44,166 nucleotides of DNA from Vannielia sp. (GTDB lineage Bacteria; Pseudomonadota; Alphaproteobacteria; Rhodobacterales; Rhodobacteraceae), in assembly GCF_029212645.1 (NCBI RefSeq), contig NZ_JARGND010000024.1, forward strand, positions 1-44,166, written 5' to 3'. The notes below the pieces were generated by a model, which worked only from the letters and a program-made list of their open reading frames with translations, searched no databases and was not told the DNA's origin. Every line of letters begins with the position of its first letter. Within the stretch, counting starts at the first letter, position 1. Shown here piece by piece: positions 16,376 to 24,348 of this stretch. Both the position numbers and the translations under genes were made by a program.

Positions 16376-17362
16376 ATGACAAAATTCAAACTGGGCCGCC
16401 GTGCCCTGATGATTGCCGCTGCTGCGGCCCTGTCACTGGGCCATACGGCCTACGCCGAGGGCCATCAGGTTGTGGACGAAATTCACTTTCTGATCCCCGG
16501 CGGCGCTGGCGGCGGCTGGGACGGCACGGCGCGTGGCACCGGCGAGGCGCTTACGGAGGCGGGCCTTGTTGGCACGGCGTCTTACGAGAACATGTCGGGC
16601 GGGGGGGGCGGCAAGGCCATTTCCTACCTGATCGAAAACGCCAACAGCCTCGACAACACGCTGATGGTGAACTCCACCCCGATCATCATCCGCTCGCTCA
16701 CCGGCGTGTTTCCGCAAAACTTCCGCGATCTGACGCTGGTGGCCGGAACAATCGGGGATTACGCCGCGATCGTGGTGCCCAAGGACAGCCCGCTCAACAG
16801 CATGGATGATCTGCTGGCCGCCTTTGACGCCGACCCGAATGCCACCGCGATTGGCGGCGGCTCGGTGCCCGGTGGCATGGACCACGTTGTGGTGGCCATG
16901 GTGATGGAAGCGGCGGGCAAGGATGCGCTGGACGTGAAATACATCCCCTATGACGCGGGCGGCAAGGCCATGGCGGCGCTGCTCTCGGGCGAGATCAAGG
17001 CGCTTTCCACCGGCTTTTCCGAAGCGGTGGCGCTGGCGGAGCAAGGCGAGGTCAAGATCCTTGGCGTAACCTCCGACGAGCGTGTGGACGCCTATGGCGA
17101 CGCCCCCACCATGAAAGAGCAGGGCATCGAGACCACCTTCATCAACTGGCGCGGCTTCTTTGGCGCACCCGGTCTGGCTGAAGACAAGGTTGCCGCCTAT
17201 CAGGATGCGATCACCAAGATGTATGACACCCCCGAGTGGGAAGCCGTGCGCGCCCGCAATGGCTGGGTCAACATCCACAACAGCGGTGACGATTTCAAAG
17301 CCTTCCTGGAGAAGCAGGAAAAGGAAATCGGCGACCTGATGAAGAAGCTCGGCTTCCTTTGA
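16376..17362 (+). CDS. tctC: Tripartite tricarboxylate transporter substrate-binding protein (TctC family)
   Basis: This is a periplasmic binding protein that captures a carboxylate and delivers it to TctBA. The 328-residue product has a signal peptide (about 1-24, ending AYA-EG). The TctC signature near the mature N-terminus includes FLIPGGAGGGWDGTARG, and a GGSVPGGMDHV segment follows about 120 residues later. The ATG at 16376 has GGGAGG (16365-16370) five bases upstream. The in-frame ATG at 16289 would add 29 residues of no recognisable character before the signal peptide and is rejected. It is the first gene of tctC-tctB-tctA-abrB. TctC paralogues bind many carboxylates, so citrate is only one possibility. 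Confidence 0.93.
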   Translation: MTKFKLGRRALMIAAAAALSLGHTAYAEGHQVVDEIHFLIPGGAGGGWDGTARGTGEALTEAGLVGTASYENMSGGGGGKAISYLIENANSLDNTLMVNSTPIIIRSLTGVFPQNFRDLTLVAGTIGDYAAIVVPKDSPLNSMDDLLAAFDADPNATAIGGGSVPGGMDHVVVAMVMEAAGKDALDVKYIPYDAGGKAMAALLSGEIKALSTGFSEAVALAEQGEVKILGVTSDERVDAYGDAPTMKEQGIETTFINWRGFFGAPGLAEDKVAAYQDAITKMYDTPEWEAVRARNGWVNIHNSGDDFKAFLEKQEKEIGDLMKKLGFL

Positions 17363-17468
17363 TCCGCACCGGATAACCTGACATGCGGCCGGGCGGCATG
17401 GCGCTGCCCGGACTCACCAAGGGGCCCCTCTGCCCCGCTTTTGCAGCTTTTCTCCCTGGAGGCTTTCG

Positions 17469-17957
17469 ATGGCTTTGGACCGTTGGATCGCGCTCGTGAT
17501 ACTGGGCATCACGCTGGCCTATGGCTACGCGGCCTGGTTCACGATGGACGCATCCCTTCCGCCCTTCATGCAGCGCAACCCGATCTGGCCCTCGACCTTT
17601 CCGAAGGTCTTGTCGGTGCTGGCGGTAGTGACCGCGTTGATCATCCTGCTTGGCCTCGAAAAGACCGCACCGGGTGAGGAAAAGGAGCCGGATATCAACT
17701 ATCGTCGGCTTCAGGATTATCACCTTGGCAAAGCGCTGATGCTGCTGGGCCTGATGGTGCTTTATGCGCTGGCGCTGCGCCCGATTGGCTTTTTGCTGGC
17801 GACGATGGGCTTTTTGGTGCTGGGCGCGGTGATCCTTGGTGAGCGCAAGCTTTACGTTCTCATCCCGGTGGCCGCGGTTGCGGCGGGGGTGGTGTGGTAT
17901 CTGGTTGAGGGGGTTCTCGGCATTTACCTGTCGCCCTGGCCGTCGATGATTTTCTGA
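17469..17957 (+). CDS. tctB: Tripartite tricarboxylate transporter small membrane subunit (TctB family)
   Basis: This is the small integral membrane subunit of the TTT transporter. The 162-residue product has four hydrophobic segments (about 6-24, 46-62, 84-108 and 112-150) with a short charged loop in the middle, the normal TctB size and topology. The family is poorly conserved in sequence, so the call rests on topology and position between tctC and tctA. GGAGG lies at 17457-17461, eight bases from the ATG. A 106-base gap separates it from tctC, which may allow unequal expression of the binding protein. Confidence 0.9.
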   Translation: MALDRWIALVILGITLAYGYAAWFTMDASLPPFMQRNPIWPSTFPKVLSVLAVVTALIILLGLEKTAPGEEKEPDINYRRLQDYHLGKALMLLGLMVLYALALRPIGFLLATMGFLVLGAVILGERKLYVLIPVAAVAAGVVWYLVEGVLGIYLSPWPSMIF

Positions 17958-17969
17958 GGGGTATGACAG

Positions 17970-19490
17970 ATGCTTGACGGAATTCTCCTTGGCCTCGGCA
18001 CCGCCTTCACCCCGATCAACCTGATGATGGTGATCGGCGGCTGCCTGATTGGCACCTTCATCGGGATGCTGCCCGGCCTTGGGCCGATGTCGATCATCGC
18101 GATCATGATCCCGGTGGCGATCACGCTGGGCGATCCTTCAGCGGCGCTGATCCTGCTAGCCGGGGTTTACTACGGCGCGATCTTCGGCGGCTCGACATCC
18201 TCGATATTGCTAAACGCGCCGGGGGTCGCGGGCACGGTTGCCACCGCCTTTGACGGCTATCCCATGGCCCGGGCCGGGATGGCGGGCAAGGCGCTGACGA
18301 TTGCGGCGGTATCGTCGTTTGCGGGGGGCACGATCAGCGCGATCCTGCTGGCGATATTTGCGCCGATGCTGTCTACCGTGGCGCTGCTCTTTCACTCGGC
18401 GGAGTACTTTGCATTGATGGTGGTGGGCCTCTCGGCCATTGCCGCCTTTGCGGGCACGGGCAACGTGGCCAAGGCGGTATTGATGACGCTGCTGGGCCTC
18501 ATCATGGCCACGGTGGGCGAAGGCGCGCTGTTCAACATGCCGCGCTTCACCATGGGGTTGATGGACCTGCAATCGGGCTTTGCCTTTGTCACGCTGGCGA
18601 TGGCGATGTTTGCGCTGCCCGAGGCGATTTTCCTTGTGCTGAACCCGGCGCGCTCGGCCCAGAGCGGTGAGGGTGGCGGCAAGATCAGCGGCCTCAGGAT
18701 CACCCGTGCCGAGGCGCGCAAGATCGCTCCGGTGATCGGGCGGCAATCTATCCAGGGCTTCTTCATCGGGGTGCTGCCGGGGGCGGGGGCAACGATTGCC
18801 TCTTTCCTTGGCTATGCCGTAGAGCGCAATATCGCCAGCGAGGAGGAGCAAAAGGAGTTTGGCAAAGGCTCGATCAAGGGCCTCGCCGCGCCGGAAACCG
18901 CGAACAACGCGGCCTGCACCGGCTCTTTTGTGCCGCTGTTGACGCTGGGCATTCCCGGTTCGGGCACCACCGCGATTTTGCTCGGTGCGTTGATCGCGCT
19001 GAACGTCACGCCGGGGCCAAGGCTGATGGTGGACGATCCGCAGATCTTTTGGGCTGTCATCATCTCGATGTATATCGGCAACCTTGTGCTGCTGATCCTA
19101 AACCTGCCGCTGATCCCCTATATCGCCAAGATCCTGACGATCCCGCGCACCTACCTGATCCCGTTCATCCTGTTTTTCACACTGATGGGCAGCTACATCG
19201 GGCAGAACAACGCCACCGAACTTCTGATCCTTGTGGGCTTGGGCGTGGGGGCGACGGTGCTGCGCTTTGCCGATTATCCGCTGGCGCCGCTGCTGATAGG
19301 CTTTATCCTTGGGCGGATGCTGGAGGATAACTTTTCACGCTCGATGCAGCTTTATGATGGGATCGGATTTGTGCTGGAGCGCCCGATGACGCTGGGCCTG
19401 CTGGTGATTGCCCTGCTTCTGGTGCTGGTGCCCAGTTACCGCGCACGACGCGCAAGGGCGCGTGCGCGGGGGGTGGCCGATGGCGATTGA
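17970..19490 (+). CDS. tctA: Tripartite tricarboxylate transporter large membrane subunit (TctA family)
   Basis: This is the main permease of the TTT system, driven by ion gradient rather than ATP. The 506-residue product has about 11-12 membrane segments and the duplicated TctA glycine motifs, GMLPGLGPMS (about 31-40) and GVLPGAGATIASFLGYAVE (about 268-286), plus GGSTSSILLNAPG and TLGIPGSGTTAILLGAL. It begins 12 bases after tctB with GAGGGG upstream of the ATG. The C-terminus is a short Arg-rich cytoplasmic tail. It is followed 12 bases later by the abrB gene. Confidence 0.95.
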   Translation: MLDGILLGLGTAFTPINLMMVIGGCLIGTFIGMLPGLGPMSIIAIMIPVAITLGDPSAALILLAGVYYGAIFGGSTSSILLNAPGVAGTVATAFDGYPMARAGMAGKALTIAAVSSFAGGTISAILLAIFAPMLSTVALLFHSAEYFALMVVGLSAIAAFAGTGNVAKAVLMTLLGLIMATVGEGALFNMPRFTMGLMDLQSGFAFVTLAMAMFALPEAIFLVLNPARSAQSGEGGGKISGLRITRAEARKIAPVIGRQSIQGFFIGVLPGAGATIASFLGYAVERNIASEEEQKEFGKGSIKGLAAPETANNAACTGSFVPLLTLGIPGSGTTAILLGALIALNVTPGPRLMVDDPQIFWAVIISMYIGNLVLLILNLPLIPYIAKILTIPRTYLIPFILFFTLMGSYIGQNNATELLILVGLGVGATVLRFADYPLAPLLIGFILGRMLEDNFSRSMQLYDGIGFVLERPMTLGLLVIALLLVLVPSYRARRARARARGVADGD

Positions 19491-19502
19491 GGCTGGCGCG
19501 CG

Positions 19503-20546
19503 ATGAGCCGGGTCAGTTGGCAAGAGCTGGGCCGCGCCGGGCTGTCGCTGGGGATCGGGCTGGCGGGGGCCGGGCTTTTCACGCTCATCGGCTTTCCGGT
19601 GGCGCCTTTGACAGGCGCGGCATTCGCCGTTTCAATGGCCGCTTTGCTCGGGGTGCGGATGATTTTGCCCAAGGCGCTGGCGCTGGTCGCCTTTGTGCTG
19701 GTCGGTATCAACATAGGCACCGGGGTCACCCCGGCGGCACTGGGAGCGGCGGTAACATGGCCTCTCAGCCTGGCCGTTCTCGGGTTCTTTTTGTTGCTGG
19801 GGATGTTGGTGACGCAGGTTGGGTTGCAGCGCTTTCTGGGCTTTCTGCCACAAGACGCGGTGCTCGCCGGGGCGCCGGGGCATTTGACCTACGTGCTGAC
19901 GCTGTCGTTGGAGACCGGCGGCGATCCGGGCCGGGTCGCGGTGATCCAAAGCATCCGGGTGCTGTTCCTGACCCTTGTGGTGCCGGTGATCGTGGCCAGT
20001 GTCTTTGGCGCAAGCGGCACCCATGTGCTGCCCCCCGAGGCGATGTCTTTCGGGATGCTGGCCGGGATGGCGGCGGCGGCGGTGGGGGTAGGGCTGGTGT
20101 TCAAACGGATGCGGCTGCCAGCGGCGTTTTTACTGGCGGGCATGGCGGTGAGCGCGGTAGGCCACGCGATTGACCTTACGCCGGGGCGGTTGCCGCCGGT
20201 GTTGAGCGTGGCGTCTTTTGTGGTGATGGGCACGATGATCGGCACCCGGTTTTCCGGCCAGACATGGAACACCCTGCGGGTGGGCCTGGCCGCCGGGGTG
20301 TTCGTGACCGGGGTCAACGTGGTGATGACGCTGCTCGCGGTGGGCGCGGCGATGGTGCTGCTTGGCCTGACACCGGCGATGCTCGTCGTTGGCTATACCC
20401 CCGGCGGCGTGGAAGCGATGGCAGCAATGGCGCTGGCGCTCGGCCTCGATCCGGCCTTTGTGGCGGCGCATCATGTGGCCCGGTTGTTGATGCTGACAGT
20501 CCTCGTGCCCGCCCTTTTAGCGCGGGCGGGGCGGCAAAAACCCTAG
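19503..20546 (+). CDS. AbrB-family membrane protein (putative transporter)
   Basis: This 347-residue polytopic membrane protein has about 10 hydrophobic segments in two similar halves. The repeated motifs GAPGHLTYVLTLSLETGGD and YTPGGVEAMAAMALALG-DP are typical of the AbrB/ammonia-monooxygenase-like family (PF05145). The family name is historical and the substrate is unknown. It lies 12 bases after tctA on the same strand, and TctA-AbrB adjacency suggests an accessory role in carboxylate transport; that is inference. Its TAG stop overlaps the convergent citryl-CoA-lyase-like stop inside a CCTAGG palindrome (20542-20547). Confidence 0.85.
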   Translation: MSRVSWQELGRAGLSLGIGLAGAGLFTLIGFPVAPLTGAAFAVSMAALLGVRMILPKALALVAFVLVGINIGTGVTPAALGAAVTWPLSLAVLGFFLLLGMLVTQVGLQRFLGFLPQDAVLAGAPGHLTYVLTLSLETGGDPGRVAVIQSIRVLFLTLVVPVIVASVFGASGTHVLPPEAMSFGMLAGMAAAAVGVGLVFKRMRLPAAFLLAGMAVSAVGHAIDLTPGRLPPVLSVASFVVMGTMIGTRFSGQTWNTLRVGLAAGVFVTGVNVVMTLLAVGAAMVLLGLTPAMLVVGYTPGGVEAMAAMALALGLDPAFVAAHHVARLLMLTVLVPALLARAGRQKP

Positions 20547-21343
20547 GGCAAATCGCGGCGCGGCGGGCCATCATAGGTCCAGCGGTAGGCGGGGGGCGTT
20601 GGCCCCTTGTTGCGCCCGCCCTGGCCCATTTGCTCCCATGAATGGGCCAGCACGCCAACCGAGCGCGACAGGCAAAAGAGACCACGGGCCAGCGGAGCGG
20701 GAAAGCCCAGTTCAGCAAAGATCACCGCTGTCGCGCCATCAATGTTCATCGGCACGGGAGCGCCGCGCGTTTCGGCCAGGTGCGCCTCGACGGCGCGGGC
20801 GATCTGGGCAAACCGCCCCGAAACCTCGCCCGCTGCGGCCGCCTCATCCACCAGTGCCAGAAGGCGCGGGGCGCGGGGATCAACCGGCTTGTGAAAGCGG
20901 TGGCCAAAGCCGGGCAGATACTTGCCGTTCTCCTCACGCCATGTGGCCACGGTGGCGGCGGTGGCAGTGGGGCCGCCTGCGGCCTCAATCCGGGTATAAA
21001 GCTCCACCGCCTGTTCCCCTGCCCCGCCGTGCACATCGCCCAGAAAGTTCACCGCCGAGGCCATGGCATTGTTGAGCGACAGCCCGCAGGTTACCGCCAT
21101 GCGGGCGGCGGCGATGGAGGGCGCTTGCGGGCCGTGATCGACGGCGGCCACCAGCGCGGCCTCCAGCAGCGCCGCCTGCCCCGGCGTGGGCAGATCGCCG
21201 CGGGTCATCAGCCAGATCATCTGTGGGAAGGTGACATTGCCGATCAGCTCCTCGATCGGGTAGCCGCGAAAGGCGATGCGGCCTGGCTCCATGTCGATGA
21301 TCTCGGTGCGCCACCAGTCAGAAACGTCATTCCGGTCGCTCAT
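20543..21343 (-). CDS. Citryl-CoA lyase-like citrate-synthase-fold protein
   Basis: This short citrate synthase homologue (266 residues versus about 370-430 for true citrate synthase) matches the size of bacterial citryl-CoA lyase. All three residues equivalent to the citrate synthase catalytic triad are visible: His105 (VHGGAGEQ), His148 (GFGHRFHKPVDPR) and Asp202 (MNIDGATA). The expected reaction is cleavage of citryl-CoA, or a related acyl-CoA, to acetyl-CoA and an oxoacid. Its ATG overlaps the stop of the upstream CoA-transferase gene (ATGA), so the two are translationally coupled, implying that the CoA-transferase supplies its CoA thioester. The exact substrate (citrate, citramalate, methylcitrate) cannot be read from sequence. 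Confidence 0.85.
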   Translation of the reverse strand: MSDRNDVSDWWRTEIIDMEPGRIAFRGYPIEELIGNVTFPQMIWLMTRGDLPTPGQAALLEAALVAAVDHGPQAPSIAAARMAVTCGLSLNNAMASAVNFLGDVHGGAGEQAVELYTRIEAAGGPTATAATVATWREENGKYLPGFGHRFHKPVDPRAPRLLALVDEAAAAGEVSGRFAQIARAVEAHLAETRGAPVPMNIDGATAVIFAELGFPAPLARGLFCLSRSVGVLAHSWEQMGQGGRNKGPTPPAYRWTYDGPPRRDLP

Positions 21344-22533
21344 ATCGCGCCCTCCTTTTGCAGCTCTTCAAGCTCATCCTCGCTGACGCCCAGCGCGCCC
21401 CAGATTTCGCCCGCGTGTTCGCCAAGTTGCGGCGGCGGAGTGGGCACGGTGAGGGGGGCGTGATCCAGCTTTATGCCCGTTGTCACCACGTCAATGCCCC
21501 GGCCCACGCCCGCAACATCCTCAAAATGCGACAGAAATCCGCGCTCCGTTACCTGCGGCATGGCCAGCACCTCCGGCACGGTGAGCACCGCGCCCGCAGG
21601 CACGCCAAGCGCGTTCAACTCCTTGGCCCAATCGCGCGCCGGGCGGGTTTTGAGCACGGTTTCCAGCGCCGCGCGCAGGGCGAGGCGGTTGGTTTTGCGG
21701 GCTTCACGGTTGGCGTATTCGGGCTGATCGCGCAGCGCGGCGAGGCCGAGATGATCGGTCAGCAGCACCCATTGTTCATCCTTGTTGGCGGCGATGTTGA
21801 TCGGCCCGTCCGCCGCCTCGAAGGTGCCGGAGGGGGCCGAGGTGGGGTTTTCGTTGCCTTGGGGGGCTGGCTCTTGCCCCGCAATCAGGTGGTTGGAGAC
21901 GACCCAGCCCATGGTGGCCAGCACGCTTTCGAGCATCGACACATCGAGAAACGCGCCGCGATTGGGGGCATTGAGGGCGGCGGCCACGGCGAAGGCAGCG
22001 GTGAGCCCGCCAACTGTATCGGACACCGGATACCCCACCCGCTGCGGCGCGGATTGCGCATCGCCGGTGATCGACATGACGCCGGATGCGCCCTGGATGA
22101 TCTGGTCATAGGCGGGGCGGTGGATCCACGGGCCCTCTTGCCCGAAGCCCGAAATCGCGCAGTAAATCAGCTGCGGGCGGGTTTGGCGCAGGGTCTCATA
22201 GCCAAGGCCCAAACGGTCCATCACGCCGGGGCGAAAGTTTTCAACCAGCACGTCGGCGGTTTGCAGCAAGCGCATAAACAGCGCCTTGCCGCGCGGGTGC
22301 TTGAGGTTGACGGTGACCGACTTTTTGCCCGCGTTCTGCGCCAGAAAACTGACGCCCATGCCTGCCTCGTTCAGCGCCGGATCGGCCCCCAACTGGCGGG
22401 CCAGATCGCCCCGGCCTGCGGCCTCGACCTTGATCACCTCGGCCCCCATATGGGCGAGTTGGTGGCAGCAAAACGGGCCTGCAAGCACGTTGGTGAGATC
22501 AAGCACGCGGATATTTTCAAGCGGTTTGGGCAT
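21340..22533 (-). CDS. Class III (CaiB/BaiF) CoA-transferase
   Basis: This 397-residue family III CoA-transferase would move CoA from a donor such as succinyl-CoA to an organic acid. Family landmarks are VLDLTNVLAGPFCCHQLAHMGAEVIKVE in the first 40 residues (two overlapping motifs), VLVENFRPGVMDRLGLGY (about 95-112) and ISGFGQEGP (about 127-135). At the nucleophile position of formyl-CoA transferase (Asp169) it has Glu202, in DVSMLESVL. Glu at this site is common among relatives and need not mean inactivity. Its stop overlaps the start of the citryl-CoA-lyase-like gene. It is divergent from rpe with 205 bases between starts. Confidence 0.9.
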   Translation of the reverse strand: MPKPLENIRVLDLTNVLAGPFCCHQLAHMGAEVIKVEAAGRGDLARQLGADPALNEAGMGVSFLAQNAGKKSVTVNLKHPRGKALFMRLLQTADVLVENFRPGVMDRLGLGYETLRQTRPQLIYCAISGFGQEGPWIHRPAYDQIIQGASGVMSITGDAQSAPQRVGYPVSDTVGGLTAAFAVAAALNAPNRGAFLDVSMLESVLATMGWVVSNHLIAGQEPAPQGNENPTSAPSGTFEAADGPINIAANKDEQWVLLTDHLGLAALRDQPEYANREARKTNRLALRAALETVLKTRPARDWAKELNALGVPAGAVLTVPEVLAMPQVTERGFLSHFEDVAGVGRGIDVVTTGIKLDHAPLTVPTPPPQLGEHAGEIWGALGVSEDELEELQKEGAI

Positions 22534-22738
22534 GGGGCGTGGCCTTTGTGGGCGGTGGGTGGCACCAGCCTATGCCGCTGCCGCGCCGGATGCCAGAGAG
22601 GCCGCGCCTGGCTGACCGAGACGAAGCGCGCGCTTGACGGCGCGGCCCTGACGACCATAACCCAAGCGCACACCCCTGCGAGCCGCGCCAAAAAAGCGCG
22701 GGCTTCAGCATGACCGACCGCCCAAGGAGGCCGCCCGA

Positions 22739-23437
22739 ATGAGCTTTGACCGTTCCATCAAGATCGCCCCGTCGATCCTGTCTGCCGATTTTGCCAACTT
22801 TGGCGAGGAAATTCAGGCCATTGAGGCGCAGGGCGCGGATTGGGTGCATGTGGATGTGATGGACGGGCATTTTGTGCCCAACCTCACCTTTGGCCCGCCC
22901 GCCGTGAAGGCGTTTCGCCCGCATGTCAAAACCTTCATGGATGTGCATCTGATGATCGCCCCGGTGGACCCTTACATTGAGGCCTATGCCGAGGCGGGGG
23001 CGGATATGATCACCGCCCATATCGAAGCGGGGCCGCATATTCACCGCACCTTGCAGGCGATCCGCGCACAGGGCGTGAAGGCAGGCGTGGTGCTGAACCC
23101 CGGCACCCCGGCAGAGGCCGTCGCCGATGTGCTTGATCTGTGTGACATGGTGCTGGTGATGACGGTAAACCCAGGTTTTGGTGGCCAGAAGTTCATCCAT
23201 TCCGGCGTGGATAAAACCCGCAAGCTGCGCCAGATGATCGGGGATCGACCGATCCATATCCAGATTGACGGTGGCGTCACCCCTGAAACCGCGCCTCTGG
23301 TGGTGGCGGCAGGGGCCGATGTGCTGGTCGCCGGGTCGGCGGTGTTCAAGGGCGGGTCGGTGAGCAACCCCGAGGTTTATGGCGCCAACATGCGCGCCAT
23401 TCGCGAAGCGGCCGAGGGCGCAAGAGAGGCGGCCTGA
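22739..23437 (+). CDS. rpe: Ribulose-phosphate 3-epimerase
   Basis: This enzyme interconverts ribulose 5-phosphate and xylulose 5-phosphate in the pentose phosphate pathway. The 232-residue TIM barrel has the metal-binding [16 protein letters not shown] region (His37, Asp39), MDVHLMI and the phosphate-binding [11 protein letters not shown] segment. AAGGAGG lies upstream of the ATG at 22739. The gph gene follows after three bases, a pairing seen in many proteobacteria, so the two are almost certainly co-transcribed. Confidence 0.97.
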   Translation: MSFDRSIKIAPSILSADFANFGEEIQAIEAQGADWVHVDVMDGHFVPNLTFGPPAVKAFRPHVKTFMDVHLMIAPVDPYIEAYAEAGADMITAHIEAGPHIHRTLQAIRAQGVKAGVVLNPGTPAEAVADVLDLCDMVLVMTVNPGFGGQKFIHSGVDKTRKLRQMIGDRPIHIQIDGGVTPETAPLVVAAGADVLVAGSAVFKGGSVSNPEVYGANMRAIREAAEGAREAA

Positions 23438-23440
23438 GCC

Positions 23441-24100
23441 ATGGCGCGGATCGTCTTTGACCTTGACGGCACGTTGATTGACAGCGCGCCGGACATTCAC
23501 GCGGGCGCAAACGCGCTGCTGAAGGCCGAGGGCGCCGAGCCGATCACCCTGGCCGAGGCGCGCGGCTTTGTGGGCCAGGGGGCTGCCGCCTTCATCGAAA
23601 AAGTGCGCCACGCACGGGGGATTGCCGAGAGCGAACAGGCGCGGCTGTTGGCGGCTTTTGTGCAAAGCTACGCCACGCTCATCACCAGAACCCGCGTCTA
23701 CCCCGGCGTGCTGGAGGCGCTGGAGCGGCTGCGCGATGACGGCCACCGCCTTGGGATTTGCACCAACAAGCCGCTGGTGCCTTGCAATGCGGTGCTGGCG
23801 CATCTGGGCCTCGAGCGCCTGTTCGAGGTGGTTTTGGCCGGTGACAGCCTGCCTACCCACAAGCCTGATCCGGCCCCGCTGCACGCCGCCTTTGCCGCGC
23901 TTGGCGAGGGGCCGCAGATTTTTGTGGGGGACGGCGAGGTGGATGCCGAAACCGCGCGCCGCGCAAAGGTGCCCTTCCTGCTTTACACCGAAGGCTACCG
24001 GAAGGCCGAGGTGGCGAGCCTGCCGCACGCGGCGGCGTTTTCAGACTATGGTGCGCTTGTCGGGCTGGTTGAGAAATTCGGGGTGGAAACGGCGGGCTGA
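23441..24100 (+). CDS. gph: Phosphoglycolate phosphatase (HAD superfamily)
   Basis: This enzyme hydrolyses 2-phosphoglycolate, from DNA repair or oxygenase activity, to glycolate. The 219-residue HAD protein has the nucleophile motif FDLDGTLIDS (Asp7, Asp9), the motif II region ICTNKP, a motif III lysine in HKPDP and the acidic motif IV GDGEVDAETA. The helical cap between motifs I and II fits subclass I. It starts three bases after the rpe stop. The context supports Gph over other small HAD phosphatases, but substrate specificity is inferred. Confidence 0.92.
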   Translation: MARIVFDLDGTLIDSAPDIHAGANALLKAEGAEPITLAEARGFVGQGAAAFIEKVRHARGIAESEQARLLAAFVQSYATLITRTRVYPGVLEALERLRDDGHRLGICTNKPLVPCNAVLAHLGLERLFEVVLAGDSLPTHKPDPAPLHAAFAALGEGPQIFVGDGEVDAETARRAKVPFLLYTEGYRKAEVASLPHAAAFSDYGALVGLVEKFGVETAG

Positions 24101-24348
24101 CGCGGTGCCATTGCGGGGCGGCTCTGGGGAGAGGCCCCTGCCGGGCGGCCAGCGCCATCTGCCAACCGCTTGATATTGCGGAACCCTATGGGCGACACCT
24201 GCGTTCTATCCTGAAAGGCAGGCAAAAGACCGCAGCGACAGGTAGGGGCATGACAGGAAAACGTGACCGGCAAGGGGGCCAATGCCCCATTGCGGACAGG
24301 ACAAAACCGCGTAGATTCGTCGCATCTTTCAAGGAGCGCGTTTCGCCG
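24101..24348. other. 248-base gap between gph and tamA
   Basis: No gene, tRNA or clear terminator is evident. The in-frame upstream extension of tamA from an ATG at 24250 lies here but encodes a basic stretch of no recognisable character. The region probably holds the tamAB promoter. Confidence 0.4.

Noticed and set aside
22517-24028. 503-residue minus-strand open frame
   Set aside because: It is antisense to rpe and gph and has no family features.
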